This document shows, one piece after another, positions 43,172 through 53,187 of a stretch of DNA of 64,000 bases. The position numbers and the translations under genes are program-made. The DNA comes from Flavobacterium sp. KMS (lineage in GTDB: Bacteria; Bacteroidota; Bacteroidia; Flavobacteriales; Flavobacteriaceae). The notes beneath the pieces were generated by a model. That model was not told where the DNA came from and did not search any database. It saw only the letters and a list, made by a program, of their open reading frames with translations. Numbering within the stretch: the first letter of the stretch is position 1; every line of letters starts with the position of its first letter. The stretch is taken from positions 25,906-89,905 of the forward strand of contig NZ_JSYP01000016.1 of NCBI RefSeq assembly GCF_000813005.1, read 5' to 3'.

Positions 43172-43228
43172 TTGTTTTAATTTATTCCAAGGTTTTTAAT
43201 TATATATTTCAAAACCTATAAATTCTTT

Positions 43229-44038
43229 TTACTTAATAATACCAACTTTAAGCGCTGTAGCTTTTGCTTCTGGAATTAACGCATTTAAATTAGCAATTCT
43301 AGTAGCATCAGATGGGTGTGTACTAAGAAATTCTGGCGTTTGTCCCGAAGATTGAGCCGACATTCTTTTCCAAAAAGCTATAGATTCATCTACGTTATAT
43401 CCTGCAATTGCCATAAGCGTTAACCCTATCTTATCAGCTTCACTTTCATTATTTCGGCTAAATGGGAGCATCACTCCTACTTGTGAGCCAATTCCATAAT
43501 ATTTTTGCCACATTTCTTGCTTGTCAGCACTCTGGCTACCTGTTACTGCAGCAACTCCTACTGCACCTAATTGTTGTAATTGAGCTGCACTCATACGTTG
43601 TGCACCGTGATTAGCCAAAGCATGCGAAACCTCATGCCCTAGAACTGTTGCTAAACCAGCATCATCTTTAGTTACTGGCAAAATACCAGAATAAACTACA
43701 ATTTTACCTCCTGGCATACACCAGGCATTCACCTCTTTATTATCTACCAATTTATATTCCCAGCGATAATCTTTAAGATATTGAGATTGTCCTAAGTAAG
43801 TTAGATATTTCTCGGCTGCTGCTTTAATTTTCATTCCAACAACTTCAACTCGCTTAGCATCGGCAGTTCCTGTAATTACTTTATTTTCTTTAATAAAAGT
43901 ATTGTACTGCTGAAACGAAGATGGAAATAACTCACTATTAGAAACAAAATTAAGACTCTTTTTTCCCGTAACAGGATTTACTGCACATGAATACACTGAA
44001 GCTATAGTGAATATTCCCAACAATAATTTATTTCTCAT
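43229..44038 (-). CDS. M48-family metallopeptidase lipoprotein
   Basis: 269 residues from the ATG at 44038. The alternative ATG at 44059 is rejected because a -7 box lies at 44061-44068, which would leave almost no leader, and because the shorter form starts with a clean lipoprotein signal, MRNKLLLGIFTIASVYSC (lipobox YSC, Cys18). The zinc site is GHEVSH (H135, E136, H139) and the third ligand Glu in NESEADKIG (about E200). The C-terminal STHPSDATRI is typical of the LoiP/YcaL-like periplasmic branch. These peptidases act in outer-membrane quality control. Single gene. Confidence 0.92.
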   Translation of the reverse strand: MRNKLLLGIFTIASVYSCAVNPVTGKKSLNFVSNSELFPSSFQQYNTFIKENKVITGTADAKRVEVVGMKIKAAAEKYLTYLGQSQYLKDYRWEYKLVDNKEVNAWCMPGGKIVVYSGILPVTKDDAGLATVLGHEVSHALANHGAQRMSAAQLQQLGAVGVAAVTGSQSADKQEMWQKYYGIGSQVGVMLPFSRNNESEADKIGLTLMAIAGYNVDESIAFWKRMSAQSSGQTPEFLSTHPSDATRIANLNALIPEAKATALKVGIIK

Positions 44039-44060
44039 GACTTTTACATTTAATGACATA

Positions 44061-44068
44061 CAAAAATA
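44061..44068 (-). promoter_or_regulatory. -7 box for the M48 peptidase gene
   Basis: On the minus strand TATTTTTG, matching TAnnTTTG, 22 bases before the ATG at 44038. The -33 element is not clear. Its position decides between two possible starts. Confidence 0.55.
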
Positions 44069-44242
44069 CGATTATTCTAAATTCATTTTTTATACAATTC
44101 GTTTAAAAAATATCATAATTAGATTATTATCCTATGCATCGCACATTTATTAAATTATAACTTATCAATAGATTTTATTAATTGTGTTACTTTTATATTT
44201 TTAAAATTTGATTACAACAAAAGCTCCTTAAAACGTATTATA

Positions 44243-45109
44243 ATGTCTAAAAAAAAGCCTAGCCCTGCAGAATCATTAAAAGTTCCTCAATTTATAATAT
44301 TTACAGGCAAACTCCTTAATTTCATTTCACCTAAGTGGGTTACTTCCTATGCAATAAAACTTTTTATAACTCCAATAAAACATAAAGTTCCGAAAAGAGA
44401 ACTAGAAATGGATCATAAAAGCATCCAGAATACAATAAAAGTTCCTGCGATTAATAAAGAAGTTGTTGTTTATAAGTTTGGCCAAAGCCAAAAAAAGATT
44501 CTATTGGTTCATGGTTGGTCAGGCCGCGGAACGCAATTATTTAAGATTGCCGATGAACTACTTAAGCATGGTTATGAAACCATAAGTTTTGACGCTCCTG
44601 CTCACGGAAAATCTCCTGGAAAAACTACTCATATGGTAGATTTTATTGCTTCAATCTTAGAGATTGAAAAACAATATGGTCCTTTTGTAGCTGCAGTCGG
44701 GCATTCATTAGGCGGTATGTCTGTATTAAACGCTATTAAGCAGGGACTAAAGATTAATCGAGCAGTACTTATTGGTAGCGGTGATATTGTTCAGGATATT
44801 GTTGATGACTTTGTTGCTAAACTAGAATTAAAACCAGAAATAGGCATTCGTTTACGTGACTATTTTGAAGAAAAGCACAACATAAAAATGAATGATTTTT
44901 CGGCATATATAGCCGCAGCAGCTGTAACTATTCCTGTCTTGGTTATTCATGATAAAGATGACCCTGAAGTTGCCGTAAAAGCTGGAATTCATATTAATGA
45001 ACATTTACAAAATGGTACACTAATATTAACTGAAGGATTAGGTCATCGAAAAATATTAGGCAATACTAATGTTATTAATAAAACCGTACAATTTATCGAA
45101 CATAAGTAA
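44243..45109 (+). CDS. Alpha/beta hydrolase
   Basis: A 288-residue cytoplasmic protein. It has the oxyanion HGWSGRG after strand 3, the nucleophile elbow AVGHSLGGMS (S155), a likely acid in HDKDDPEV and the catalytic His in GLGHRKI. The overall pattern is that of small serine hydrolases or lipases. The first 65 residues (LLNFISPKWVTSYAIKLF) form an amphipathic segment that might touch the membrane. Substrate unknown. The msrB gene is 49 bases downstream, so cotranscription is possible. Confidence 0.87.
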   Translation: MSKKKPSPAESLKVPQFIIFTGKLLNFISPKWVTSYAIKLFITPIKHKVPKRELEMDHKSIQNTIKVPAINKEVVVYKFGQSQKKILLVHGWSGRGTQLFKIADELLKHGYETISFDAPAHGKSPGKTTHMVDFIASILEIEKQYGPFVAAVGHSLGGMSVLNAIKQGLKINRAVLIGSGDIVQDIVDDFVAKLELKPEIGIRLRDYFEEKHNIKMNDFSAYIAAAAVTIPVLVIHDKDDPEVAVKAGIHINEHLQNGTLILTEGLGHRKILGNTNVINKTVQFIEHK

Positions 45110-45158
45110 CTAATTTTGTTAGTCTTACTTTTTGATAAAATAAATTAAAATAAAACAC

Positions 45159-45551
45159 ATGAAATATCCAATCGAAAAAACAGAACAAGAATGGAGAGAG
45201 CAACTTGGTAATGACCGTTATCAAGTACTTCGCCAAAAAGGAACTGAACGCCCGCATACTGGAGAATACAATCTTCATTTCGAAAAAGGCGTTTATTGTT
45301 GTGGTGCTTGTAATGAACTTTTGTTTGAGAGCAACTCAAAATTTGATGCACATTGTGGATGGCCTTCATTTGACGAATCGATTCCAGGTAAAGTAGAATA
45401 TATCTCGGATGTGAGCCATGGTATGAAAAGAACTGAAATTTTATGTGCCAATTGCGGAAGTCACTTGGGACATGTATTTAACGATGGTCCGACTGAAACT
45501 GGACAACGCTATTGTGTAAATTCCTTATCGATAGATTTTAAAGACAAATAG
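45159..45551 (+). CDS. msrB: Peptide-methionine (R)-S-oxide reductase
   Basis: A 130-residue MsrB. The zinc ligands are two CxxC pairs (C48/C51 and C96/C99), the catalytic Cys119 is in RYCVNSLSIDF, and a candidate resolving Cys66 in AHCGWPSF. It reduces methionine-R-sulfoxide in proteins. No signal peptide, so it acts in the cytoplasm. It is followed after 2 bases by the endonuclease III homologue. Both genes repair oxidative damage (protein and DNA), which gives the pairing some sense. Confidence 0.96.
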   Translation: MKYPIEKTEQEWREQLGNDRYQVLRQKGTERPHTGEYNLHFEKGVYCCGACNELLFESNSKFDAHCGWPSFDESIPGKVEYISDVSHGMKRTEILCANCGSHLGHVFNDGPTETGQRYCVNSLSIDFKDK

Positions 45552-45553
45552 TC

Positions 45554-46192
45554 ATGGATTTATTTGGAGATTCGCCAAATTGGAAAGAAAATCTAGAGCC
45601 TCTTCTTGCTAAATATAAGGGAAGAAAACATCCTTTGGATTATAAAAACACGTATCAGCTGCTTGTAATAGTCATATTGTCTGCACAAGATTCTGATGCA
45701 AATATTAACTCCATTGCACCTACATTCTTTGCTAAATATCCAAATATGCAAAGTCTTGCTGCAACAAATCTGGAAGAACTTTTTGCTGACATTAGTAAAG
45801 TTAGAAACTACAGAACGAAAGCGGAATGGTTAATAGAAATTGCAAATACTCTTAAAAAAGATGAAAACATCCCGATGAAAATGAAAGATCTGGTTGTTTT
45901 AAAAGGTATTGGTCGAAAATCTGCAAATGTAATTTTGAGAGAATCGAAAAAACCTGCAGAAGGAATTATTGCTGATTTACACGTTATACGAGTTGCTCCA
46001 AGAATTGGATTAACAAATGAATCTAAAGACGGTAATAAAGTAGAGAAAGAATTAATGCAGATTTTACCAAAGGATATTTGGGGAGAAATAGGAATGGCAA
46101 TATCATTTTTAGGAAGAGAAATTTGTCGTCCAAAACCAAAATGCAATGAATGTCTGATTAACTCACATTGCAATTATTATCTCAGTTCTTAA
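45554..46192 (+). CDS. Endonuclease III-like DNA glycosylase
   Basis: A 212-residue protein of the HhH-GPD superfamily. The helix-hairpin-helix is LKGIGRKSANVIL with the catalytic Lys, and the Asp lies in ADLHVIRV, where canonical Nth has VDTHV. The C-terminal iron-sulfur ligands read C-x5-C-x2-C-x5-C (CRPKPKCNECLINSHC), one residue shorter in the first loop than the usual C-x6-C. It should excise oxidised pyrimidines and cut the abasic site. Because of these deviations I call it Nth-like and do not assign the symbol firmly. Confidence 0.9.
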   Translation: MDLFGDSPNWKENLEPLLAKYKGRKHPLDYKNTYQLLVIVILSAQDSDANINSIAPTFFAKYPNMQSLAATNLEELFADISKVRNYRTKAEWLIEIANTLKKDENIPMKMKDLVVLKGIGRKSANVILRESKKPAEGIIADLHVIRVAPRIGLTNESKDGNKVEKELMQILPKDIWGEIGMAISFLGREICRPKPKCNECLINSHCNYYLSS

Positions 46193-46208
46193 AAATTAAT
46201 AGAGAAAG

Positions 46209-46230
46209 AAGATGCACTGCGGTACATCTT
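46209..46230. repeat. Divergent copy of the GACGCACTGCGGTGCGTC hairpin
   Basis: AAGATGCAC-TGCG-GTACATCTT followed by TACAA. It keeps the loop and flank of the 21201-21226 element while both arms have changed in a compensating way at some positions (C to T with G to A), which suggests the hairpin itself is conserved. Confidence 0.65.
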
Positions 46231-46236
46231 TACAAA

Positions 46237-46276
46237 GCATAAAAAAACCGAGATATAAATCTCGGTTTTTTTATGC
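46237..46276. terminator. Bidirectional terminator between convergent genes
   Basis: Perfect 18-bp stem (GCATAAAAAAACCGAGAT with its reverse complement) and ATAA loop. It carries A7/T7 on both sides and is one of the strongest terminators in the window. Confidence 0.95.
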
Positions 46277-46289
46277 TTGCAAAATAATT

Positions 46290-47558
46290 TTACATTTTTG
46301 CTTTCAATGCTTTGTATTCAGCTGTCATTTCAAGTGCGCTGTAAACGTTTAAAAGTGTCTTAGAAATATCCTCATTTTTAGGATCTAACTCAGAAGCTTT
46401 TTTAAGATAAGGAATTGTGCTTTTAAAAAGATTATTTCTTTTAGCTTTCAATTCATCATAACGCTTCATATCTTTTGCAGATGTCCCAAGCTTGTTCATT
46501 TCATCAATTATAGGCTTTTCGTCCTCTAATTTTAATGCAGCCAGGTTAATATAAGCATTAGTATAATCAGGCTTGATTTCGATTACTTTAGTATAATATT
46601 TCTCAGCATCAGCAGCATTTTTAGCATTTCCGCTAAGTACACCTAAGTTAAAAAGTAAATCAGGATCGTTTGGATTGTTTTTCAAAACCTCTCCGATTAA
46701 TTTTTTATAAGTCTCAAAGTCCTTAGTTTCTAAGTATAAATTTGCCTCAGTCAAGATTAATGAAGAATCTTCTGGATTTGCAGCTCTAGCTTCAGCTACT
46801 GCTTTTTTAGCTTCTTCAATTTTACCACTTTGAACTAAAATAAGAGTGATGTTTTTATAAATCTCACCTCTTTTAGAAGGAGAAACTTCTACTCTTGGTT
46901 TTTCATGAGTTCCAATCTTAACAGCAAGATCTCTTTCACTTGCAGTATTAAATGCATTTTCTTCTCCTGAAGCTTTGTTTGTTGCTAAGTAAGCTGTTCC
47001 TTTTCCTGAATAATTCAGTTTTTTTAATTCTTCATACAAAGGTAAAGCAGCTGTATAGTCTCCTGCATTTACATAAGTAGAAGCAGCATAATACAAATTA
47101 ATAGTATCCTTTTTGTCTAACAAATAAGCATCATATATCTTTTTTGCACCATCAGCATTTTTATTAGCTTTTGAATCTGCTATAGCTCCATTAATCAATC
47201 TTCCTTTGATATCAGTAATTGAAGCAGCAGCCTGAGTTGAATACTTAACTTTTCCTGATGTTTTTTCAGTATCAATTAATGCTTTATATGCATCTGCAGC
47301 AAGTAGAAGGTATTTACTTTCTTCTACTCCTTTTTTTGCCATATCTAAATAAGCATTTCCTTTTACGAAATAATATTGAGCTTGCTCAGTATCTTTTGCA
47401 TTTACAATTAGGTAATCTGCTGCATCCAGAATAGTAATAGCCGATTTAGAATCGCCATTTTTCAATGCTTTTTCAGCGTCTTTAATTTGATCTTTTTGAG
47501 CAAAAGTAGCTACCGATATCAATAATGCTGACGCTAGTATTACATATTTACTTTTCAT
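46290..47558 (-). CDS. Exported TPR protein
   Basis: A 422-residue protein with signal peptide (MKSKYVILASALLISVATFAQ). Several tetratricopeptide repeats can be read, such as AEKALKNGDSKSAITILDAAD, YYFVKGNAYLDMAKKG, and DPDLLFNLGVLSGNAKNAADAEKYYTKVIEIKPDYTNAYINLAALKL (pieces). TPR proteins serve as scaffolds; the partner is unknown. It begins 47 bases after gyrA stops, with no terminator seen between, so it may be read through from gyrA. In Bacteroidota a TPR gene after gyrA is common (recalled). Confidence 0.87.
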   Translation of the reverse strand: MKSKYVILASALLISVATFAQKDQIKDAEKALKNGDSKSAITILDAADYLIVNAKDTEQAQYYFVKGNAYLDMAKKGVEESKYLLLAADAYKALIDTEKTSGKVKYSTQAAASITDIKGRLINGAIADSKANKNADGAKKIYDAYLLDKKDTINLYYAASTYVNAGDYTAALPLYEELKKLNYSGKGTAYLATNKASGEENAFNTASERDLAVKIGTHEKPRVEVSPSKRGEIYKNITLILVQSGKIEEAKKAVAEARAANPEDSSLILTEANLYLETKDFETYKKLIGEVLKNNPNDPDLLFNLGVLSGNAKNAADAEKYYTKVIEIKPDYTNAYINLAALKLEDEKPIIDEMNKLGTSAKDMKRYDELKAKRNNLFKSTIPYLKKASELDPKNEDISKTLLNVYSALEMTAEYKALKAKM

Positions 47559-47605
47559 AATTCTAATTTTTGATTTATTTAAATTGTTTGTTGGGTTCTT
47601 ATTAT

Positions 47606-50251
47606 TTATTCTTCAGACTCTTCCTCTTCTTCTGAATCATCTCCGTCTTCGTCCTCAACATCATCTTCGTCGTCTTCATCGTCTTCAACAACTCCATCGT
47701 CTTCAAGAACTTCTAAATCTGGTTTTACTCTTTCGATAACACTTTCGATAACATTACCATCTTCATCAACAATAACTTCTGCAACATCATCTTTCATAAC
47801 TTTAGTAACAGCTGCAATAGAATCTTTACCTTTAAGGTTAATTAATCGAACACCTTGCGTTGCACGACCCATTACACGTAAATCTTCAATGGCCATTCTA
47901 ATTGTTAATCCAGATTTATTGATAATCATTAAATCATCAGCATCTGTAACTGCGTTAATAGAGATAAGTTTACCTGTTTTTTCGGTAATATTAAGAGTTT
48001 TTACTCCTTTTCCTCCACGGTTAGTAATTCTGTAAACATCTTCTCCATCATCATCAACTAATTTAGTACGTTTACCGTATCCGTTTTCAGTTACAACAAG
48101 GATCTGTGAATCGTTAACGTTGTCTTTATCAACAGTAACCATACCAATTACTTCATCAGTATCGTCTTTTAAGGTAATTCCACGAACTCCAGAAGCTGTT
48201 CTTCCCATCGGACGCGTTTTGGTTTCCTCAAAACGAACCAATTTACCTGACTTAACAGCTAAGATAATTTGGCTTTCTCCGTTAGTTAATTTAGCTTCAA
48301 GTAATTCATCACCATCTTTAATAGTAATTGCAGCAACACCATTTACTCTAGGTTTAGAATATTTCTCTAAAGAAGTTTTCTTAACCTGTCCTTTTTTAGT
48401 TACCATTACAAGATTATGACTGTTGATATAATCTTTATCTTTTAAGTCTTGTGTACAAATGAAAGCTTTTACTTTATCATCGCTCTCAATGTTTACTAAG
48501 TTTTGGATTGCTCTACCTTTTGCCGTTTTGCTTCCTTCTGGAATTTCATAAACACGCATCCAGAAACATTTTCCTTTTTGGGTAAAGAACATCATATACT
48601 GGTGGTTGGTCGCTACGAACATATGCTCAAGGAAATCCTGATCTCTTGTTCCTGCACTTTTTTGTCCAACTCCTCCTCTATTTTGTGTCTTATATTCTGT
48701 TAAGTTTGTACGCTTGATATAACCTGCATGCGAAATTGTAATTACAACATTCTCATCGGCAATTAAATCTTCGATACTTACGTCTCCACCAGAATATTCA
48801 ATTAATGAACGACGCGCATCTCCGTATTTATCACGGATTTCGATAAGTTCTTCTTTAATCAAATTAGTTCTTAAGTCTACATCTGCTAATAATGCTTTCA
48901 AATGATCGATTAATTTCATCAATTCATTATACTCATCTCTTAACTTATCTTGTTCCAGACCTGTTAATTGACGTAAACGCATCTCTACGATTGCACGTGC
49001 CTGAATATCTGATAATTTAAATCTTTCGATTAATTTCTCACGAGCTTCTTCGGTGTTTTTCGAACCTCTTATTAAAGCAATTACTTCATCAATATTATCT
49101 GATGCAATAATTAAACCTTCTAAGATATGAGCTCTTTCTTCTGCTTTACGTAATTCAAATCTTGTTCTACGAACTACAACATCATGACGGTGCTCAATAA
49201 AATAGTGAATCATATCTTTTAGATTCAACATTTGTGGGCGACCTTTTACCAGTGCAATATTATTTACACTAAAAGAAGATTGTAATGATGTATATTTATA
49301 TAATGTATTTAAAACTACATTAGGAGTTGCATCACGTTTTAGGATATAAACGATACGCATACCGTTTCTATCTGATTCATCACGGATATTTGCAATTCCA
49401 TCAATTTTTTTATCATTTACCAAATCAGCAGTACGTTTGATCATTTCTGCTTTATTAACTTGGTATGGAATTTCGGTAACGATGATACATTCTCTACCAT
49501 CTACCTCTTCAAAACCTACTTTGGCACGCATTACAATACGTCCTCTACCTGTTTTAAATGCTTCACGAACGCCTTCATAACCATATATTATACCTCCTGT
49601 TGGAAAATCGGGAGCTTTAATATGAGTAATTAATTCGTCAATTTCAATATCGTTATTGTCAAGATACGCTAATGTACCATTGATAACTTCTGTTAAGTTG
49701 TGTGGTGGCATATTTGTAGCCATACCAACTGCAATACCTGTTGCTCCGTTAACCAATAAGGTAGGAACTCTGGTAGGCATTACTTTAGGCTCATATAAAG
49801 TATCATCAAAGTTCAATTGAAAATCAACTGTTTCTTTTTCGATATCAGCCATTATTTCTTCTGAAATCTTACGCATTCTAGCCTCCGTATAACGCATTGC
49901 TGCCGGGCTATCTCCATCTACAGAACCAAAGTTACCTTGGCCATCCACTAATAAATAACGTAAACTCCATTCTTGAGCCATACGTACCATGGCATCATAT
50001 ACTGAAGTATCTCCGTGTGGGTGATACTTACCTAAAACCTCCCCTACGATTCTCGCAGATTTTTTGTGGGCAGATTTTGATGTTACTCCTAAGTCATACA
50101 TTCCGTAAAGAACTCTTCGATGCACTGGTTTCAAGCCATCTCTAACATCTGGAAGTGCTCTTGATACGATTACTGACATCGAATAATCGATGTAAGCTGA
50201 TTTCATTTCATCCTCTATGTTAATAGGAATTAACTTTTCTCCTTCAGACAT
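47606..50251 (-). CDS. gyrA: DNA gyrase subunit A
   Basis: An 881-residue topoisomerase II subunit. The catalytic tyrosine is Y121 in AMRYTEARM, and the quinolone-determining region is GKYHPHGDTSVYDAM, with Thr82 at the position of E. coli Ser83 and Asp86 at that of Asp87. Thr here is, as I recall, wild type in Flavobacterium, so it does not by itself indicate resistance. The GyrA-box is present in the C-terminal domain as QNRGGVGQKSAG-like sequence, and there is a long acidic tail (DDGVVEDDEDDEDD...). With gyrB it introduces negative supercoils. Confidence 0.97.
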   Translation of the reverse strand: MSEGEKLIPINIEDEMKSAYIDYSMSVIVSRALPDVRDGLKPVHRRVLYGMYDLGVTSKSAHKKSARIVGEVLGKYHPHGDTSVYDAMVRMAQEWSLRYLLVDGQGNFGSVDGDSPAAMRYTEARMRKISEEIMADIEKETVDFQLNFDDTLYEPKVMPTRVPTLLVNGATGIAVGMATNMPPHNLTEVINGTLAYLDNNDIEIDELITHIKAPDFPTGGIIYGYEGVREAFKTGRGRIVMRAKVGFEEVDGRECIIVTEIPYQVNKAEMIKRTADLVNDKKIDGIANIRDESDRNGMRIVYILKRDATPNVVLNTLYKYTSLQSSFSVNNIALVKGRPQMLNLKDMIHYFIEHRHDVVVRRTRFELRKAEERAHILEGLIIASDNIDEVIALIRGSKNTEEAREKLIERFKLSDIQARAIVEMRLRQLTGLEQDKLRDEYNELMKLIDHLKALLADVDLRTNLIKEELIEIRDKYGDARRSLIEYSGGDVSIEDLIADENVVITISHAGYIKRTNLTEYKTQNRGGVGQKSAGTRDQDFLEHMFVATNHQYMMFFTQKGKCFWMRVYEIPEGSKTAKGRAIQNLVNIESDDKVKAFICTQDLKDKDYINSHNLVMVTKKGQVKKTSLEKYSKPRVNGVAAITIKDGDELLEAKLTNGESQIILAVKSGKLVRFEETKTRPMGRTASGVRGITLKDDTDEVIGMVTVDKDNVNDSQILVVTENGYGKRTKLVDDDGEDVYRITNRGGKGVKTLNITEKTGKLISINAVTDADDLMIINKSGLTIRMAIEDLRVMGRATQGVRLINLKGKDSIAAVTKVMKDDVAEVIVDEDGNVIESVIERVKPDLEVLEDDGVVEDDEDDEDDVEDEDGDDSEEEEESEE

Positions 50252-50508
50252 AAGTTGTTATATTAAAAAATTATATTAGTTTCAAAACGTGCCAATATAC
50301 GCCTTTTTGAAATTTTTGAGGGTATTTTCCCCTACTTATTTCAATGATTTATTAACAACTTTATTTTACATTTTAGTTAATAATTTAAATCTTATTTAAC
50401 TCTTTTATTATTATTTTTTTCGTCCCTTAGCTGACATGAGTTTCTAATGGGTATGGTTTTTGTTTTTCATACACTAATTCACTAAATTTACAATACTAAT
50501 TATATATT

Positions 50509-53055
50509 ATGGATGATAATTTTTCACCAAGAGTAAAAGATGTTATTACCTACAGTAAAGAAGAAGCCTTAAGATTGGGTCACGACTTTATTGGTACTGA
50601 ACATTTGATGCTAGGCATTTTAAGGGATGGAAACGGAAAAGCCATTCATATATTAAATAACCTAGCAGTCGATTTAGAGCATTTACGTAGGAAGGTCGAA
50701 ATACTGAGCCCTGCCAATCTTAGTGCCGAAGTCAATGTAGAGAAAAAAAACCTGCACCTCACACGTCAAGCTGAGAGAGCGCTAAAGACTACATTTCTAG
50801 AAGCCAAAGTATTCCAGAGTTCATCTATTAGTACGGCACACTTGCTTTTATGCATCTTACGAAACGAAAACGATCCAACAACCAAGCTATTGAATAAGCT
50901 AAAAATAGATTATGATATAGCTAAAGAACAATACTTAAATATGACTCCAAGCGAAGAAGAATTTTTAGAAAACTTGCCAAGAAACGAATCATATAATGAT
51001 GATTCAGGACAAGATGACAGTCTTAAAGAAGGAAGTTTTAATAATCCAGCCAATAAGTCCAACAAAAAATCAAAAACACCTGTTCTAGATAATTTTGGGA
51101 GAGATTTAACAGAAATGGCAGAGGAAGGAAAACTAGATCCTGTTGTAGGGCGTGAGAAAGAAATTGAACGCGTTTCGCAAATTTTAAGCCGTAGAAAAAA
51201 GAACAACCCTTTATTAATCGGTGAACCTGGAGTAGGAAAATCTGCTATTGCCGAAGGACTAGCCTTGCGTATTGTTCAGAAAAAAGTATCCCGTATCTTA
51301 TTTCACAAACGTGTAGTTACCCTAGACTTAGCAAGCCTTGTAGCAGGAACCAAATATCGTGGTCAGTTTGAAGAACGAATGAAAGCTGTAATGAACGAGT
51401 TAGAGAAAAATGATGATATCATCCTTTTTATCGACGAAATTCATACTATCGTTGGTGCTGGAGGTGCAACTGGATCTCTAGACGCTTCGAATATGTTTAA
51501 ACCTGCCTTATCAAGAGGAGAAATCCAATGTATTGGAGCAACTACTCTTGATGAATACAGACAATATATAGAGAAAGACGGTGCTTTAGAAAGACGTTTC
51601 CAGAAAGTAATTGTAGAACCAACTTCTGTTGCAGAAACAATTGAAATCTTAAACAACATCAAAGACAAATACGAAGATCACCACAACGTAACATATACTC
51701 CAGAAGCAATCGAAGCTTGTGTTAAATTAACAAACCGATACATGTCGGAGCGTTTCTTACCAGACAAAGCTATTGATGCTCTTGACGAGGCTGGATCTCG
51801 TGTGCATATTACTAATATTGATGTTCCTAAACAAATCCTTGATTTAGAACGTCAACTAGAAGAAGTACGTGAACTGAAAAACGTAGTTGTTAAAAAACAA
51901 AAATACGAGGAAGCTGCTAAACTTCGCGATGACGAAAAACGCATCGAAAAAGAACTAGCTATAGCTCAGGAACAATGGGAAGAAGACTCTAAAAATAATA
52001 GAATTCTTGTAACCGAAGATAATGTTGCCGATGTAGTATCTATGATGACAGGAATTCCTGTAAACAGAATTGCACAAACAGAAAGTAACAAATTAGCCAA
52101 ACTTCCTGAATTAATTCAAGACAAAGTAATTGGTCAAAACGAAGCTGTTTTAAAAATTGCTCGTTCTATACAACGTAACAGAGCTGGTCTTAAAGACCCA
52201 AACAGACCTATTGGATCATTCATTTTCTTAGGACAAACTGGTGTTGGTAAAACACAACTAGCAAAAGTTCTGGCAAAAGAATTATTCGATTCTGAAGATG
52301 CTTTAGTACGTATTGACATGAGCGAATACATGGAGAAATTTGCTATTTCTCGTTTAGTTGGAGCGCCTCCGGGATACGTTGGTTACGAAGAAGGTGGGCA
52401 ATTAACCGAAAAAGTTCGTAGAAAACCGTATTGTGTGGTACTTTTAGATGAGATTGAAAAAGCACATCCAGATGTATTTAACATGATGCTTCAAGTTCTA
52501 GACGATGGTTATTTAACCGATAGTTTAGGTCGTAAAATTGACTTTAAAAACACTATAATTATCATGACTTCTAATGTTGGAGCAAGACAATTAAAAGATT
52601 TTGGTCAAGGAGTAGGATTTGGAACTGCTGCAAAAATTGCTCAAGCCGATGATAATTCTAAAAGTATTATCGAAAATGCATTGAAAAAAACATTTGCACC
52701 AGAATTCTTGAACAGAATTGATGATGTTATTGTATTCAATAGCTTAGAGAAAAGCGATATCGATTTGATTATCGAAATTGAACTTAAAAAACTATACTTA
52801 CGTGTAGAAGAGTTAGGTTACAAATTAAATCTTACTGATAAAGCCAAAGCTTTCATCGCAGATAAAGGTTTTGATAAGCAATTTGGAGCAAGACCATTAA
52901 AAAGAGCGATTCAGAAATACGTTGAAGATATATTAGCAGAAGAAATAATTACTTCTAAAATTACTTCAGGCGATGAAATCTTAATTGATTTAAATGAAGA
53001 ATCACAAGAACTTACTGTTGATGTTCATAAAGCAGAAGAACCAACAAATCAATAA
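50509..53055 (+). CDS. clpC: ATP-dependent Clp protease ATP-binding subunit ClpC
   Basis: An 848-residue Hsp100 chaperone-unfoldase. Order: Clp N domain repeats (1-150, FSPRVKDVITYSKEEALRLGHDFIGTEH), first AAA+ with Walker A GEPGVGKSAIA, a middle coiled region with a UVR-like segment (KYEEAAKLRDDE), second AAA+ with GQTGVGKTQLA, and C-terminal D2-small domain. It delivers substrates to ClpP, which is not in the window. It lies divergent from gyrA with 257 bases between; I found no CtsR-type operator. A terminator follows. Confidence 0.96.
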   Translation: MDDNFSPRVKDVITYSKEEALRLGHDFIGTEHLMLGILRDGNGKAIHILNNLAVDLEHLRRKVEILSPANLSAEVNVEKKNLHLTRQAERALKTTFLEAKVFQSSSISTAHLLLCILRNENDPTTKLLNKLKIDYDIAKEQYLNMTPSEEEFLENLPRNESYNDDSGQDDSLKEGSFNNPANKSNKKSKTPVLDNFGRDLTEMAEEGKLDPVVGREKEIERVSQILSRRKKNNPLLIGEPGVGKSAIAEGLALRIVQKKVSRILFHKRVVTLDLASLVAGTKYRGQFEERMKAVMNELEKNDDIILFIDEIHTIVGAGGATGSLDASNMFKPALSRGEIQCIGATTLDEYRQYIEKDGALERRFQKVIVEPTSVAETIEILNNIKDKYEDHHNVTYTPEAIEACVKLTNRYMSERFLPDKAIDALDEAGSRVHITNIDVPKQILDLERQLEEVRELKNVVVKKQKYEEAAKLRDDEKRIEKELAIAQEQWEEDSKNNRILVTEDNVADVVSMMTGIPVNRIAQTESNKLAKLPELIQDKVIGQNEAVLKIARSIQRNRAGLKDPNRPIGSFIFLGQTGVGKTQLAKVLAKELFDSEDALVRIDMSEYMEKFAISRLVGAPPGYVGYEEGGQLTEKVRRKPYCVVLLDEIEKAHPDVFNMMLQVLDDGYLTDSLGRKIDFKNTIIIMTSNVGARQLKDFGQGVGFGTAAKIAQADDNSKSIIENALKKTFAPEFLNRIDDVIVFNSLEKSDIDLIIEIELKKLYLRVEELGYKLNLTDKAKAFIADKGFDKQFGARPLKRAIQKYVEDILAEEIITSKITSGDEILIDLNEESQELTVDVHKAEEPTNQ

Positions 53056-53080
53056 TATAATTTATTTTTTATAACAAATC

Positions 53081-53118
53081 ATAAACCCGTTACGTTTTTT
53101 ATAACATAACGGGTTTAT
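53081..53118 (+). terminator. Terminator after clpC
   Basis: 12-bp perfect stem ATAAACCCGTTA / TAACGGGTTTAT, loop of 14 bases. Confidence 0.85.
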
Positions 53119-53157
53119 TCTTTATATGAAATCGGTCAATTATTAAAAACAAATATT

Positions 53158-53165
53158 TACTTTTG
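53158..53165 (+). promoter_or_regulatory. -7 box for the RimB-RimK fusion gene
   Basis: TACTTTTG matches TAnnTTTG and is 22 bases before the ATG at 53188. The -33 is weak. Confidence 0.6.
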
Positions 53166-53187
53166 ATTAAGTAAAACAAATCAAATT

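Noticed and set aside
47606..50251. Thr at the quinolone-resistance position of GyrA
   Set aside because: I recall Thr as wild type in Flavobacterium, so it is no evidence of acquired resistance.
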